Made by a program: the position numbers and the translations under genes
From: Niveispirillum sp. SYP-B3756
GTDB taxonomy: Bacteria > Pseudomonadota > Alphaproteobacteria > Azospirillales > Azospirillaceae
Direction of reading: 5' to 3'
DNA length: 64,000 nucleotides
Assembly (NCBI RefSeq): GCF_009495745.1
Contig: NZ_WIDQ01000008.1
Coordinates: 105,043-169,042 of the forward strand
In this document: positions 16,744-25,456 of the stretch, in pieces
Layout of the letters: each line of letters starts with the position of its first letter
How positions within the stretch are numbered: the first letter of the stretch is position 1
Notes under the pieces: model-generated
Databases searched by the model: none
What the model was told of the DNA's origin: nothing
The model's input: only the letters and a program-made list of their open reading frames with translations

Positions 16744-18060
16744 ATGCAGGCCGATACTATTTTTGCCCTGGCCTCTGCCGCCGGCCGTGCCGGGGTACAG
16801 GTGATCCGGATTTCCGGCCCCGCTGCAGGCCCCACCCTGCAGGCGCTGGCCGGCACCCTGCCCCGCCCGCGCATGGTCCGGCTGGCGGGCCTGACCGACC
16901 CGGGGACCGGGGAGCTGTTCGACAAGGCCCTGTTGCTCTGGTTCCCCGGCCCGGCCAGTTTTACGGGTGAGGATGTGGCGGAGCTGCATCTGCATGGCGG
17001 GCGGGCGGTGTTGACGGCGGCCACCAGCGCGCTCACCCGCTTGGGTCTGCGGGTGGCTGAACCGGGGGAGTTCAGCCGCCGGGCCTTTGAGAATGGCAAG
17101 CTGGATTTGACCGAGGCCGAGGCCATCGCCGATCTGGTGGACGCCGAAACCGCCGCGCAGCGCCGCCAGGCCCTGCGCCAGATGGAAGGCGCCTTGGGCC
17201 AGCTTTACGAGGGCTGGCGTCACCGGCTGACCCGTGCGCTGGCCCATCTGGAAGCCGATATTGACTTCCCCGAGGAGGATTTGCCCGGCGGCCTGTCCGA
17301 TGCGGTGCGCCCGGTGGTGCTGACATTGGTGGAGGAGCTATCTGCCCATCTGGCCGATCAGGGCCGGGGGGAGCGGCTGCGCGATGGCATTTCCATCGCT
17401 ATTCTGGGGGCGCCCAATGCCGGTAAATCCAGCCTGATGAACGCGATTGCGCGGCGCGATGTGGCCATCGTCTCCAACCAGGCCGGCACGACGCGCGATG
17501 TGATTGAGGTGCAGTTGGATTTGGGCGGTTATCCGGTGCTGCTGGCCGACACGGCGGGCCTGCGCGATGCCGCCGATCAGGTGGAAAGCGAAGGCATCCG
17601 CCGGGCACTGGACCGGGCGGCCAAGGCGGACCTGAAGCTGCTGGTCTTCGATGGCCTGTCCGATCCCGACCCGGCGACGCTGGCCTTGGCCGATGCGGAT
17701 GCGCTGTTGGTAATGAACAAGGCCGACCAACCGGGTGCCACGCCGCCGCTTTCCGCCCAGCCGGTGCTGCAGGTCTCCGCCCGCACCGGCGACGGGGTGC
17801 CGGCGCTGCTGCAGGCATTGACCGATGAAGTCTCCCGCCGCTACGCCCCGTCCGGTGCCCCGGCGCTGACCCGCGCCCGTCACCGGGCAGCACTGGAGGA
17901 ATGCCGGGAGAACCTGCAGCGGGCGCTCTCCGCCCCCCTGCCCGAACTGGCCGCCGAAGATGTCCGCCTCGCCGCCCGCGCCCTGGGTCGCATCACCGGG
18001 CGGGTGGATGTGGAAGAATTGCTGGATGTGATCTTCCGGGATTTCTGTATTGGGAAATAG
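16744..18060 (+). CDS. mnmE: tRNA uridine-5-carboxymethylaminomethyl(34) synthesis GTPase
   Basis: A 438-residue GTPase that with MnmG makes cmnm5U at the wobble base of certain tRNAs. The N-terminal folate-binding domain begins [22 protein letters not shown]; the G domain (about residues 210-370) has GAPNAGKSS (G1), DTAGLRD (G3) and MNKAD (G4); the protein ends in the diagnostic CIGK. No ribosome site is evident; a parS site occupies that place. 82 bases separate it from mnmG. Confidence 0.97.
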   Translation: MQADTIFALASAAGRAGVQVIRISGPAAGPTLQALAGTLPRPRMVRLAGLTDPGTGELFDKALLLWFPGPASFTGEDVAELHLHGGRAVLTAATSALTRLGLRVAEPGEFSRRAFENGKLDLTEAEAIADLVDAETAAQRRQALRQMEGALGQLYEGWRHRLTRALAHLEADIDFPEEDLPGGLSDAVRPVVLTLVEELSAHLADQGRGERLRDGISIAILGAPNAGKSSLMNAIARRDVAIVSNQAGTTRDVIEVQLDLGGYPVLLADTAGLRDAADQVESEGIRRALDRAAKADLKLLVFDGLSDPDPATLALADADALLVMNKADQPGATPPLSAQPVLQVSARTGDGVPALLQALTDEVSRRYAPSGAPALTRARHRAALEECRENLQRALSAPLPELAAEDVRLAARALGRITGRVDVEELLDVIFRDFCIGK

Positions 18061-18142
18061 CCCCACCCCAGCGGCGGCGCGCTATGACCCATGCGCACCC
18101 GCCGCTTTGACAGCCGAACCATTTCGCCGTATTTTCCGCCCC

Positions 18143-20002
18143 ATGCAGAACTATGATGTGATCGTGGTTGGCGGCGGCCATGCGGGATGCGAGGCTGCCG
18201 CTGCGGCGGCGCGTGCGGGTGCCCGCACCGCGCTGATGACCCACAAGATCGAGACCATTGGCGAGATGTCGTGCAACCCGGCCATCGGTGGCCTGGGTAA
18301 GGGCCATCTTGTGCGGGAGATCGACGCGCTGGATGGGGTGATGGGTCGCGTCACCGACCAGGGCGGCATCCAGTTCCGCATCCTGAACCGGTCAAAGGGC
18401 CCCGCCGTGCGCGGCCCCCGCGCCCAGGCTGACCGCAAGCTTTACCGCAACGCCATGCAGGCAGCATTGGCGGCGCAGGAAAACCTGACCATCATCGCAG
18501 CAGCGGTGGAAGATCTGGTGATCGACGCCGCCGGCCATTGCGCCGGTGTGGTGACGGCGACGGGCGAAACCATCCGCGCCGGTGCCGTGGTGCTGACCAC
18601 CGGCACCTTCCTGCGCGGCCTGATCCATATTGGTGAAGAGAAAATTCCCGCTGGCCGTGTGGGCGAAGCCCCGGCCCTGGGCCTGTCCGACACGCTGGAA
18701 CGGGTGGGCTTTACCCTGGGCCGGTTGAAGACCGGCACGCCGCCCCGGCTGGACGGCAAGACCATTGACTGGGCCGGGCTGGAGGCACAGCCGGGTGACA
18801 TGCCGCCGCCGCCCTTCTCCACCCTTACCCGTGCCATCACCACACCGCAGATCGATTGCGCCATCACCTATACGACGGAGGCGGTGCATCGCATCATCCG
18901 GGAGAATATCCACCGGGCGCCGATGTATTCCGGCCAGATCGAAGGCATTGGCCCGCGCTATTGCCCCAGCGTGGAAGACAAGATTGTCCGCTTCGCCGAC
19001 AAGGACCGGCACCAGATTTTCCTGGAACCGGAGGGACTGGATGATGACACGGTTTACCCCAACGGCATCTCCACCAGCCTGCCGCGTGATGTGCAGCTGG
19101 AAATCCTGAAGCACATCCCCGGCCTGGAACAGGTGCGGATGATCCGGCCCGGCTATGCCATCGAGTATGATTATATCGATCCCCGCGAGCTGACCCGCAC
19201 GCTGGAGACACGCCGCCTGCCCCGCCTGTTCCTGGCTGGGCAGATCAATGGTACGACCGGGTATGAGGAAGCGGCGGCCCAGGGGTTGATCGCTGGCATC
19301 AATGCCGCCTTGGCCGTCGCTGGTTCTGCCCCCTTCGTGCTGGACCGGGCGGAAGCCTATATCGGGGTGCTGATCGACGACCTGATCACGCGCGGCACCA
19401 ACGAGCCCTACCGCATGTTCACCAGCCGGGCGGAGTATCGCCTGTTGCTGCGCGCGGATAATGCCGACCAGCGGCTGACCGACCGGGGCCTGTCCATCAG
19501 CGTCATCGGCGCCGAGCGTGCCGCCCATTGGGCGGGCAAGAAGCAGGCGCTGGCTGAGGCGCGCGCCCTGGTCACCGGCCTGTCGGCCACCCCGAACGAG
19601 CTGGAAAAGCACGGGCTGCATATTAACAAGGATGGCGTCCGCCGGACGGCGCTGGACTTGTTGCGCTATCCTGAGATTGATTTCCCCCGTCTCTGCCAGG
19701 TCTGGCCGGAACTGAACAGTCTGTCGCCAGACATTGCCGAACAGGTGGAAATCGACGGCAAGTACGCCGGATATCTGGACCGTCAGGAAGCCGATATCCG
19801 CGCCTTCCGCAAGGATGAGGCGTTGGAACTGCCGACGGATCTGGACCCGGACAGCATCGCCTCCCTCTCTGCCGAAATCCGGCAGAAACTGCGCAATGCC
19901 AAGCCGGCTACCCTGGGGGCTGCTGCCCGTATTCCCGGCATGACGCCTGCAGCGCTGACCGCCCTGTTGCGCCATGTGAGGAAGCGGCATACAGCCGCTT
20001 GA
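18143..20002 (+). CDS. mnmG: tRNA uridine-5-carboxymethylaminomethyl(34) synthesis enzyme (FAD-dependent)
   Basis: A 619-residue FAD protein, the partner of MnmE. The dinucleotide-binding motif [17 protein letters not shown] is at the N terminus, followed by [24 protein letters not shown], both hallmark GidA motifs; the C-terminal helical domain binds tRNA and MnmE. Start at 18143 puts the FAD motif at residue 6, as usual. The stop codon lies inside the first copy of an 8-bp tandem repeat. Confidence 0.97.
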   Translation: MQNYDVIVVGGGHAGCEAAAAAARAGARTALMTHKIETIGEMSCNPAIGGLGKGHLVREIDALDGVMGRVTDQGGIQFRILNRSKGPAVRGPRAQADRKLYRNAMQAALAAQENLTIIAAAVEDLVIDAAGHCAGVVTATGETIRAGAVVLTTGTFLRGLIHIGEEKIPAGRVGEAPALGLSDTLERVGFTLGRLKTGTPPRLDGKTIDWAGLEAQPGDMPPPPFSTLTRAITTPQIDCAITYTTEAVHRIIRENIHRAPMYSGQIEGIGPRYCPSVEDKIVRFADKDRHQIFLEPEGLDDDTVYPNGISTSLPRDVQLEILKHIPGLEQVRMIRPGYAIEYDYIDPRELTRTLETRRLPRLFLAGQINGTTGYEEAAAQGLIAGINAALAVAGSAPFVLDRAEAYIGVLIDDLITRGTNEPYRMFTSRAEYRLLLRADNADQRLTDRGLSISVIGAERAAHWAGKKQALAEARALVTGLSATPNELEKHGLHINKDGVRRTALDLLRYPEIDFPRLCQVWPELNSLSPDIAEQVEIDGKYAGYLDRQEADIRAFRKDEALELPTDLDPDSIASLSAEIRQKLRNAKPATLGAAARIPGMTPAALTALLRHVRKRHTAA

Positions 20003-20060
20003 TCGCTTGATCGCTTGATCGCTTGATCGCTTGATCGCTTGATCGCTTGATCGCTTGACG
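19997..20060. repeat. 8-bp tandem repeat at the mnmG stop codon
   Basis: Seven perfect copies of GCTTGATC followed by an eighth, imperfect one (GCTTGACG). The mnmG TGA at 20000-20002 is in the first unit. Each unit carries a GATC. The array takes up most of the 114-base mnmG-rsmG gap and is a candidate variable-number repeat. Confidence 0.95.
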
Positions 20061-20116
20061 GCGGGGGGCTGGCTTCGCTATCGCTGGCCCCCGTTCCATT
20101 GCCTTAGAGGATGCTG

Positions 20117-20722
20117 ATGACCCCGGCGCAGTTCCAGGCCCGTTTCAGTGTTTCACGTGAAACACTGGAAAAGCTGCAGGTCTATGAGGCTCAACTGCGC
20201 AAGTGGAACCCGGCCATCAATCTGGTCGCCAAGAGCACCCTGGATGATATTTGGAGTCGGCATCTGGCCGACTCCGCCCAGTTATTTGAGCTGGTTCCTG
20301 CAGGAACCCAGGTTCAGGTCGATCTGGGATCGGGGGCCGGCTTCCCCGGTCTGGTGCTGGCCATCATGGGGGTGCCCTCGGTGCATCTGGTGGAATCGGA
20401 TGTGCGCAAGGCAGCCTTTCTGCGGGAAACCGCCCGGCTGACGGGGGCACCGGCCACCGTCCATGCCATGCGGATCGAGGTAGCGGAGGTGCCGCCGGCG
20501 GATGTGGTTTCCGCCCGCGCGCTGGCGGAACTGACCATGCTGTTGCCTTGGGCGCACCGCTTGTTAAAAAAGGATGGTGTTTGCCTGTTCCCAAAGGGCA
20601 AGACCGCTGAGGATGAATTGACCGCCGTGCGGGATTCCTGGAATATGCAGATTGAGCGTTTCCCCAGCCAGACTGACGCGGCGGGCACTTTGCTTCGCCT
20701 GTCCGACATTTCTCCGCGCTGA
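20117..20722 (+). CDS. rsmG: 16S rRNA (guanine(527)-N7)-methyltransferase
   Basis: A 201-residue SAM-dependent methyltransferase acting on G527 of 16S rRNA; loss gives low-level streptomycin resistance. The SAM-binding loop is DLGSGAGFPGLVLAI, preceded by IWSRHLADSAQL and WNPAINLVAKST, and SARALAEL follows. Two adjacent ATGs are possible; the second (20117) has GAGG six bases upstream, while the first abuts that site. The codons near residues 11-16 contain a parS site. Confidence 0.95.
   Translation: MTPAQFQARFSVSRETLEKLQVYEAQLRKWNPAINLVAKSTLDDIWSRHLADSAQLFELVPAGTQVQVDLGSGAGFPGLVLAIMGVPSVHLVESDVRKAAFLRETARLTGAPATVHAMRIEVAEVPPADVVSARALAELTMLLPWAHRLLKKDGVCLFPKGKTAEDELTAVRDSWNMQIERFPSQTDAAGTLLRLSDISPR
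20149..20164. promoter_or_regulatory. parS: parS centromere site 3, inside rsmG
   Basis: TGTTTCACGTGAAACA, a perfect palindrome identical to site 1, embedded in the 5' coding part of rsmG (it encodes SVSRET with flanking bases). It is extended by one more pair on each side (G/C) and lies 0.6 kb before parA. Confidence 0.93.
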
Positions 20723-20767
20723 TCCGCGTCACGCGCGCCAAACCGAGGTTGAACGAGAGTGTCGAGC

Positions 20768-21577
20768 ATGTCCCTGCCCATTCCGGCCACCCGTGCCCAT
20801 ATCATCGCGCTTGCCAATCAGAAGGGCGGCGTGGGGAAAACCACCACCACCATCAACCTGGCTACCGCCCTGGCGGCGGTGGGCAAGCGTGTGCTGATCA
20901 TCGATAATGATCCGCAGGGCAATGCCTCCACCGGCCTGGGCATTCCCCAGTCCAACCGCGAATTTGGCATTTACGATCTGCTGTTTGCCGACCTGACGGT
21001 GGAAGAGGTGGCGGTGACCACCACGGTTCCCGGCCTGTGGGTGGTGACGGCCAATGTCGATCTGTCAGGCGCAGAGGTGGAATTGGTCGGCGTGGAACGC
21101 CGGGAGTTCCGCCTGAAGGACAGCCTGGAAAAATCCACCGGCGGCTTCGACTATATCCTGATCGATTGCCCCCCTGCCCTGGGCCTGTTGACCCTGAACG
21201 CGCTGGCGGCGGCGGATGCCGTGCTGGTGCCGCTGCAATGTGAATTCTATGCCCTGGAAGGGCTGTCGCATCTGATCCGCACCATTGAGCGGGTGAAGCG
21301 CGCTTTCAACCCCACGCTGGAAATCAATGGCGTGGTGTTGACCATGTTTGATCGTCGCAACAATCTCTCCGATATGGTGGCCGCCGATGTGCGCGGCTTC
21401 TTCGGGGAGAAGGTGTACGAAACGGTGATCCCCCGCAATGTGCGGGTATCCGAGGCGCCCAGCCATGGTAAGCCGGTGCTGCTGTATGACCACAAGTCAG
21501 CCGGCGCACAGGCCTATATCCATCTGGCGGGCGAGATGTTGAAGCGCGAGCGGAAGCGGCAGTTGGCTTATGGATGA
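20768..21577 (+). CDS. parA: Chromosome-partitioning ATPase ParA (Soj)
   Basis: A 269-residue deviant-Walker ATPase. The P-loop IALANQKGGVGKTTTTINLA carries the signature lysine, with IIDNDPQGNASTGLG and YILIDCPPALGLLTLNAL as motifs A' and B. It forms gradients on the nucleoid that pull ParB-parS complexes to the poles. Start is uncertain between GTG 20759 and ATG 20768; the latter has GAGAG at good distance. The 3' end overlaps parB by eight bases. Confidence 0.96.
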   Translation: MSLPIPATRAHIIALANQKGGVGKTTTTINLATALAAVGKRVLIIDNDPQGNASTGLGIPQSNREFGIYDLLFADLTVEEVAVTTTVPGLWVVTANVDLSGAEVELVGVERREFRLKDSLEKSTGGFDYILIDCPPALGLLTLNALAAADAVLVPLQCEFYALEGLSHLIRTIERVKRAFNPTLEINGVVLTMFDRRNNLSDMVAADVRGFFGEKVYETVIPRNVRVSEAPSHGKPVLLYDHKSAGAQAYIHLAGEMLKRERKRQLAYG

Positions 21578-22466
21578 ACCGAAAAAGCATCAGCAGCGGA
21601 CCGGCCTGGGACGCGGCCTTTCCGCCCTGTTCGGTGAGGCAACGGGTGGTGAGGAGGAACAGCAGGTGGATCGGGTTCGCCTGACCCGGCTACTGCCCAT
21701 CGACCATGTTCACCCCGGCAAATATCAGCCGCGCCGTAAGTTCGACGAGGATGATCTGGCCGCTTTGGTCGAAAGCGTGCGGGAGCGTGGCATCCTGCAG
21801 CCGCTTCTGGTGCGGAAAGACCCGGCAGCGGCACCGGGCGCGCAATCATACGAGATCATCGCCGGTGAACGCCGCTGGCGGGCGGCCCAGCTTGCCGGGC
21901 TGCATGAAGTGCCGGTGCTGGTCCGCACGCTGACGGACCGTGAAGCGCTGGAAATCGCGCTGATCGAAAATATCCAGCGCGCCGACCTGACCCCGCTGGA
22001 AGAGGCCGAAGGCTTCAAGCGGTTGATGGATGAGTTTGAACATACGCAGGAAGACCTGGCCCGCGCCGTTGGCAAAAGCCGGTCGCACGTGGCCAACATG
22101 CTGCGCTTGCTGGCCCTGCCCGACGCGGTAAAGGCGTTGGTGCAGGATGGCAGCCTGTCCATGGGCCATGCCCGCGCCCTGTTGACGGCGGCCGACCCGC
22201 TGGCCCTGGCGCAGGAGGTGATCAAGCAGGGCCTGAATGTGCGCCAGACGGAAGCGCTGGTGAAGCGCATGGCCGAACAGCCGGCCAGTGCTGCCCCTGC
22301 GCCAAAGGAAAAAGCACCGGACACGGTGGCGCTGGAACGCGAAATGTCCCACGCGCTGGGGCTGAAGGTGACGCTGTCCGCCAATGGGCCGAAGGGCACG
22401 TTGCAGATCCATTACCGCAATCTGGATCAGTTGGATGGGGTGCTGAACCGTATCCTGCGGCGGTGA
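21570..22466 (+). CDS. parB: Chromosome-partitioning protein ParB (Spo0J), CTP-dependent clamp
   Basis: A 298-residue centromere-binding protein. HPGKYQPRRKFDEDDLAALV opens the N-terminal domain; GERRWRAAQLAG is the CTP-binding C-motif; LIENIQRADLTPLEEA and the helix-turn-helix DLARAVGKSRSHVANMLRL bind parS; the C-terminal 40 residues form the dimer domain. Its target sites are the three parS palindromes in this window. Followed by a strong terminator, so it ends the mnmE-parB run. Confidence 0.96.
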   Translation: MDEPKKHQQRTGLGRGLSALFGEATGGEEEQQVDRVRLTRLLPIDHVHPGKYQPRRKFDEDDLAALVESVRERGILQPLLVRKDPAAAPGAQSYEIIAGERRWRAAQLAGLHEVPVLVRTLTDREALEIALIENIQRADLTPLEEAEGFKRLMDEFEHTQEDLARAVGKSRSHVANMLRLLALPDAVKALVQDGSLSMGHARALLTAADPLALAQEVIKQGLNVRQTEALVKRMAEQPASAAPAPKEKAPDTVALEREMSHALGLKVTLSANGPKGTLQIHYRNLDQLDGVLNRILRR

Positions 22467-22471
22467 GTTCC

Positions 22472-22497
22472 AAAGGGGCGCTTCGGTGCCCCTTTTT
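22472..22497 (+). terminator. Intrinsic terminator after parB
   Basis: The stem AAAGGGGC/GCCCCTTT is capped by a C(TTCG)G tetraloop, a very stable fold, and is followed by five T residues. Confidence 0.92.
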
Positions 22498-22536
22498 CGT
22501 AAAGAAATAAAATCAATAATTTAGGGGGATGCACCC

Positions 22537-22962
22537 ATGGACAGCGAAAATCGGACCGGGGCCGAGGTTGCGGCTTTCTTTGATCGCTACAGTACCGCCT
22601 TCGCGGCCTATGACGCAGCGGCCCTGACCGCCCTGTTTGATCGGCCACTGACGGTGCTGACGGCGGCCCATCCGTTGACCCATGCCGATGATGCGGCGGT
22701 CAGGCATTATGTGGAGGCGATGTTCACCACCTATCACGGCATCGGGCTGGCTTGGCCGGTGCCTGCAGCCGTTTGGGCCTGGCCCTGCGGCCCTGATCTG
22801 GCGCGGGCCGAGGTGCTATGGCTGCTGCGCAGTGAAGACCGGGCGGAGATCATGCGCTTTTCCACCTCCTATGTGCTGCGGCGTGATGCCGTTGCCGGGT
22901 GGAAGCTGGCGGTCGTCATCGCCTATGAGGAGCCGGGCAAGCTGCCGGGTTCGCAGGAATAG
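22537..22962 (+). CDS. NTF2-like/SnoaL-like fold protein of unknown function
   Basis: A 141-residue protein with the length and pattern of NTF2-like proteins: an N-terminal helix (VAAFFDRYSTAFAAYDAAALTALFDRPLTVL), a middle section ending in TYHGIGL, and a C-terminal beta sheet (RAEVLWLLR... ILRFSTSYVL... WKLAVVIAYEE). Related DUF4440 and SnoaL proteins include isomerases, cyclases and purely structural members; no catalytic residue set can be named here. It sits alone between the parB terminator and the VapBC-type pair. Confidence 0.65.
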   Translation: MDSENRTGAEVAAFFDRYSTAFAAYDAAALTALFDRPLTVLTAAHPLTHADDAAVRHYVEAMFTTYHGIGLAWPVPAAVWAWPCGPDLARAEVLWLLRSEDRAEIMRFSTSYVLRRDAVAGWKLAVVIAYEEPGKLPGSQE

Positions 22963-23001
22963 GTACGGGCCTGCTTGCCCGTGAACTCAGCTTCCCGTAA
23001 A

Positions 23002-23018
23002 GTAGTTAATATCACTAC
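23002..23018. promoter_or_regulatory. Candidate operator of the toxin-antitoxin operon
   Basis: GTAGT and ACTAC form an inverted repeat around TTAATATC, 14 bases before the antitoxin ATG and overlapping a possible -10 (TAAAGT, 22998-23003) paired with TTGCCC at 22975-22980. Antitoxins of this kind repress their own operon; the assignment is inference. Confidence 0.4.
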
Positions 23019-23032
23019 CAACGGGGTTGGCC

Positions 23033-23278
23033 ATGGAAGAGGCTATTTCGGCAGCGGATGCCAACCGCAAATTCTCCCACATCCTGCGCGGGGTACGGGA
23101 GGGGCAGTCCTATGTGGTGACATCGCACGGTAAACCGGTTGCTCGTATCATCCCGGCGGACGAGATGACAAAGGTTGCAGCCGGCGCGCGCGCAGCCTTG
23201 TTCTCTCGCCTGGAGGCTCAGCCCGTTGTCCATGCTGGACATTGGACACGCGATGAGCTTTACGAGGATGAGAAATGA
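23033..23278 (+). CDS. Type II antitoxin, Phd/YefM family
   Basis: An 81-residue Phd-like antitoxin: AISAADANRKFSHILRGVREGQSYVVTSHGKPVARIIP is the standard DNA-binding/dimer domain (no run over 20 is implied as a motif; key residues are the A-N-x-F-S start and the HGKPVA turn), followed by a flexible C terminus (GHWTRDELYEDEK) that would neutralise the toxin. The ATG at 23033 was preferred to a TTG two codons earlier. It overlaps the PIN toxin gene by four bases, as such pairs do. Confidence 0.88.
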   Translation: MEEAISAADANRKFSHILRGVREGQSYVVTSHGKPVARIIPADEMTKVAAGARAALFSRLEAQPVVHAGHWTRDELYEDEK

Positions 23279-23721
23279 AAATCGCGCTCGATACAAACAT
23301 CCTCGCCTATGCGGAGGGGGTGAATGATACGGTGCGACGTGAAGCCGTTCTGACGCTACTGCGCCAATTACCGGAAGAATCGGCTCTGATTCCCGCCCAG
23401 GTTCTGGGCGAATTGTTCAACGTTCTGGTCCGCAAGGGGGGCCGGTCCAAGATGCAGGCCCGCGAGGCTTTGCTTGGCTGGTCAGACAGTTTTCAGACCA
23501 TTCCCACATCATTTGATATTGTGATGGCAGCGGCCGACCTCGCTGCCGATCATGGCTTCAGCATTTGGGATGCTGTCATTCTTGCTGCCGCCTCACAAGG
23601 CGGGTGCCGCTTGCTCCTGTCGGAAGACCTGCAGAACGGCTTCACCTGGGGAGGTGTAACGGTGGTGAACCCTCTGATCCTCCCCCAACACCCCTTGCTC
23701 ACGGCGCTACTTCACGCTTAA
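23275..23721 (+). CDS. Type II toxin, PIN-domain ribonuclease (VapC-like)
   Basis: A 148-residue PIN-domain nuclease. The acidic residues expected to bind Mg2+ or Mn2+ are present: Asp6 in ALDTNILAY, Glu46 in VLGELFNVL, Asp99 in FSIWDAVIL and an Asp near 116 in LSEDLQNG. VapC toxins cleave initiator tRNA, other tRNAs or rRNA; the target here is unknown. Together with the Phd-type antitoxin it forms a self-contained module between parB and lnt, a probable insertion. Confidence 0.9.
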   Translation: MKIALDTNILAYAEGVNDTVRREAVLTLLRQLPEESALIPAQVLGELFNVLVRKGGRSKMQAREALLGWSDSFQTIPTSFDIVMAAADLAADHGFSIWDAVILAAASQGGCRLLLSEDLQNGFTWGGVTVVNPLILPQHPLLTALLHA

Positions 23722-23733
23722 AGCCGAAGATGC

Positions 23734-25326
23734 TCACCTCACCCGCCGCGTCAGCACCGCCAGCCCGGCCACCAGCGCCATCAACAAGGCCAGCATCCCA
23801 TCCCCGAAACGGGCATAGGGTGTCACGGGGGCGGCCACGGGGAGAGCGGCATCCAAGTGCCCAGTCTCCCCCAGGCCCAGCCGGGCGGTGACGCGGCCAT
23901 AGGCGTCGACCACGCCGGAAATGCCGGTATTGGCGGCGCGTACCATCGGCACCCCCTCCTCCACCGCCCGCACGGCGCTGATGGTGAAATGCTGATAGGG
24001 GCCTGTGGAATTTCCATACCAGGCATCGTTGGTCAGGTTCAGCAGCCAGTGCGGCCGGCTCTCGCCGGTGCGGGCGACATGGCCGGGGAAGATCACCTCG
24101 TAACAGATTAGCGGGCTGAACGATGGCAAGCCCGGCAGGGTCAGGGTCTGGGGTCCGGGACCGGGGCTGAAATCGCTGGCCGACGCCGCCACGGCATTGA
24201 TGCCTGCAGGCAGGAAATCACGCAGCGGCAGATATTCACCGAACGGCACCAGATGGAACTTGTCGAAGGTGGCGGTGATCGCCCCGCCGGCATCCAGGGC
24301 GAACAGGCTGTTATAATAATGCTCCGCCCCATCGGCCCCCTTACCTACCCGCGGTGCCCCGGTGATCAACAGGCCGCCGGCCGGCGCGATGCGCCCCACC
24401 GTCTGGGCCAGCACCGCGCTGTCATTGCCATCGGCGGGGGCCTGCAGGAAATAGGGGATGGCGGTTTCCGGCCAGATGATATGGCTGACCTTCTCCCACC
24501 CATCGGCGGCGGATAGGTTGATGGTCTGGCGGACATTGTTCAGCTTGGCATTGGGATCCCATTTCAGGGTCTGCGGGATGTTCGGCTGCACTACGCGCAG
24601 GGTGACTCCGGGAACCGTCTCCAGCCCCTGCCCCGCCATGCGCCAGCCACCCCAGCCGGACAGCAGCACCAGCCCAGCCAAACCGGCGGCGGCCGGGCGA
24701 CGCCAGTTGGCCCCCACGGCCAGGGCCGGCAGCGTGGCCAGCAGCACGGTCAGCAGCGACAAACCATAGATGCCGGTGACGGAAACCGCCTGCAGCACCG
24801 GCTTCACCGGCCACCAGCCATAGCCGATCAGGTTCCAGGGAAAGCCGGTGAAGACATGGCCGCGCAGCCATTCCATCGCGGCCCAGCAGAGCGCAAAGAC
24901 CAGCAGGGAAGCCACCGGCCCCAGCCCGAACCGCCCGACCAGCCCGCGATGCAGCAGACAGCCAAGCCCGACAAACACGGCCAGCAGCGCGGGCAGGCCC
25001 AGCACGGCCGGCGGCAGCATGAACCAGAAGCGGCCGATATCGACAAACAGCGCCACGGAAATCCAGTAAAGCCCCGGCACATGATGGCCGAAGGCGAAGA
25101 ACCAGCCCACCCAGAAGGTGCGCTTTGCCGTCCCCGCCCCCTGCAACAGCCAGAGCAGCAGCGGAAACGATACCAGCAGCAGCGGCAGCACATGAAAGGG
25201 CGGCAGGCTGGCCGTGGCCAGCGCGCCAGCCAGTGCCGCCAGCCCATAGCGCCGCCAGCCTGTCAGTTCCTTGAGGCGGGTGGCAAGGCCGGACAGCGGG
25301 CCGGCTTCAAGGGAAAGGGCGCTCAT
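23734..25326 (-). CDS. lnt: Apolipoprotein N-acyltransferase
   Basis: A 530-residue inner-membrane enzyme that adds the third acyl chain to lipoproteins. The first 220 residues hold about six to seven hydrophobic segments, then a periplasmic carbon-nitrogen hydrolase domain with the Glu-Lys-Cys triad: WPETAIPYFL, KFHLVPFGEYLP and ICYEVIFP. A last membrane segment closes the protein (MLALLMALVAGLAVL). In many relatives it follows corC and ybeY; those genes are not here. Convergent with the toxin gene, only 12 bases apart. Confidence 0.95.
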   Translation of the reverse strand: MSALSLEAGPLSGLATRLKELTGWRRYGLAALAGALATASLPPFHVLPLLLVSFPLLLWLLQGAGTAKRTFWVGWFFAFGHHVPGLYWISVALFVDIGRFWFMLPPAVLGLPALLAVFVGLGCLLHRGLVGRFGLGPVASLLVFALCWAAMEWLRGHVFTGFPWNLIGYGWWPVKPVLQAVSVTGIYGLSLLTVLLATLPALAVGANWRRPAAAGLAGLVLLSGWGGWRMAGQGLETVPGVTLRVVQPNIPQTLKWDPNAKLNNVRQTINLSAADGWEKVSHIIWPETAIPYFLQAPADGNDSAVLAQTVGRIAPAGGLLITGAPRVGKGADGAEHYYNSLFALDAGGAITATFDKFHLVPFGEYLPLRDFLPAGINAVAASASDFSPGPGPQTLTLPGLPSFSPLICYEVIFPGHVARTGESRPHWLLNLTNDAWYGNSTGPYQHFTISAVRAVEEGVPMVRAANTGISGVVDAYGRVTARLGLGETGHLDAALPVAAPVTPYARFGDGMLALLMALVAGLAVLTRRVR

Positions 25327-25456
25327 CTTCTCTCAAGGAACAATCGGCGGATGGCCCATCCTATAGCGCAATTGCGGCATGATGGTGAGCGTCCACCGGC
25401 TTTTCGCTTGATGGCGGTATCTTTCGGCGGGTCGCCGCCTGCTGAGCGTATTGCCC

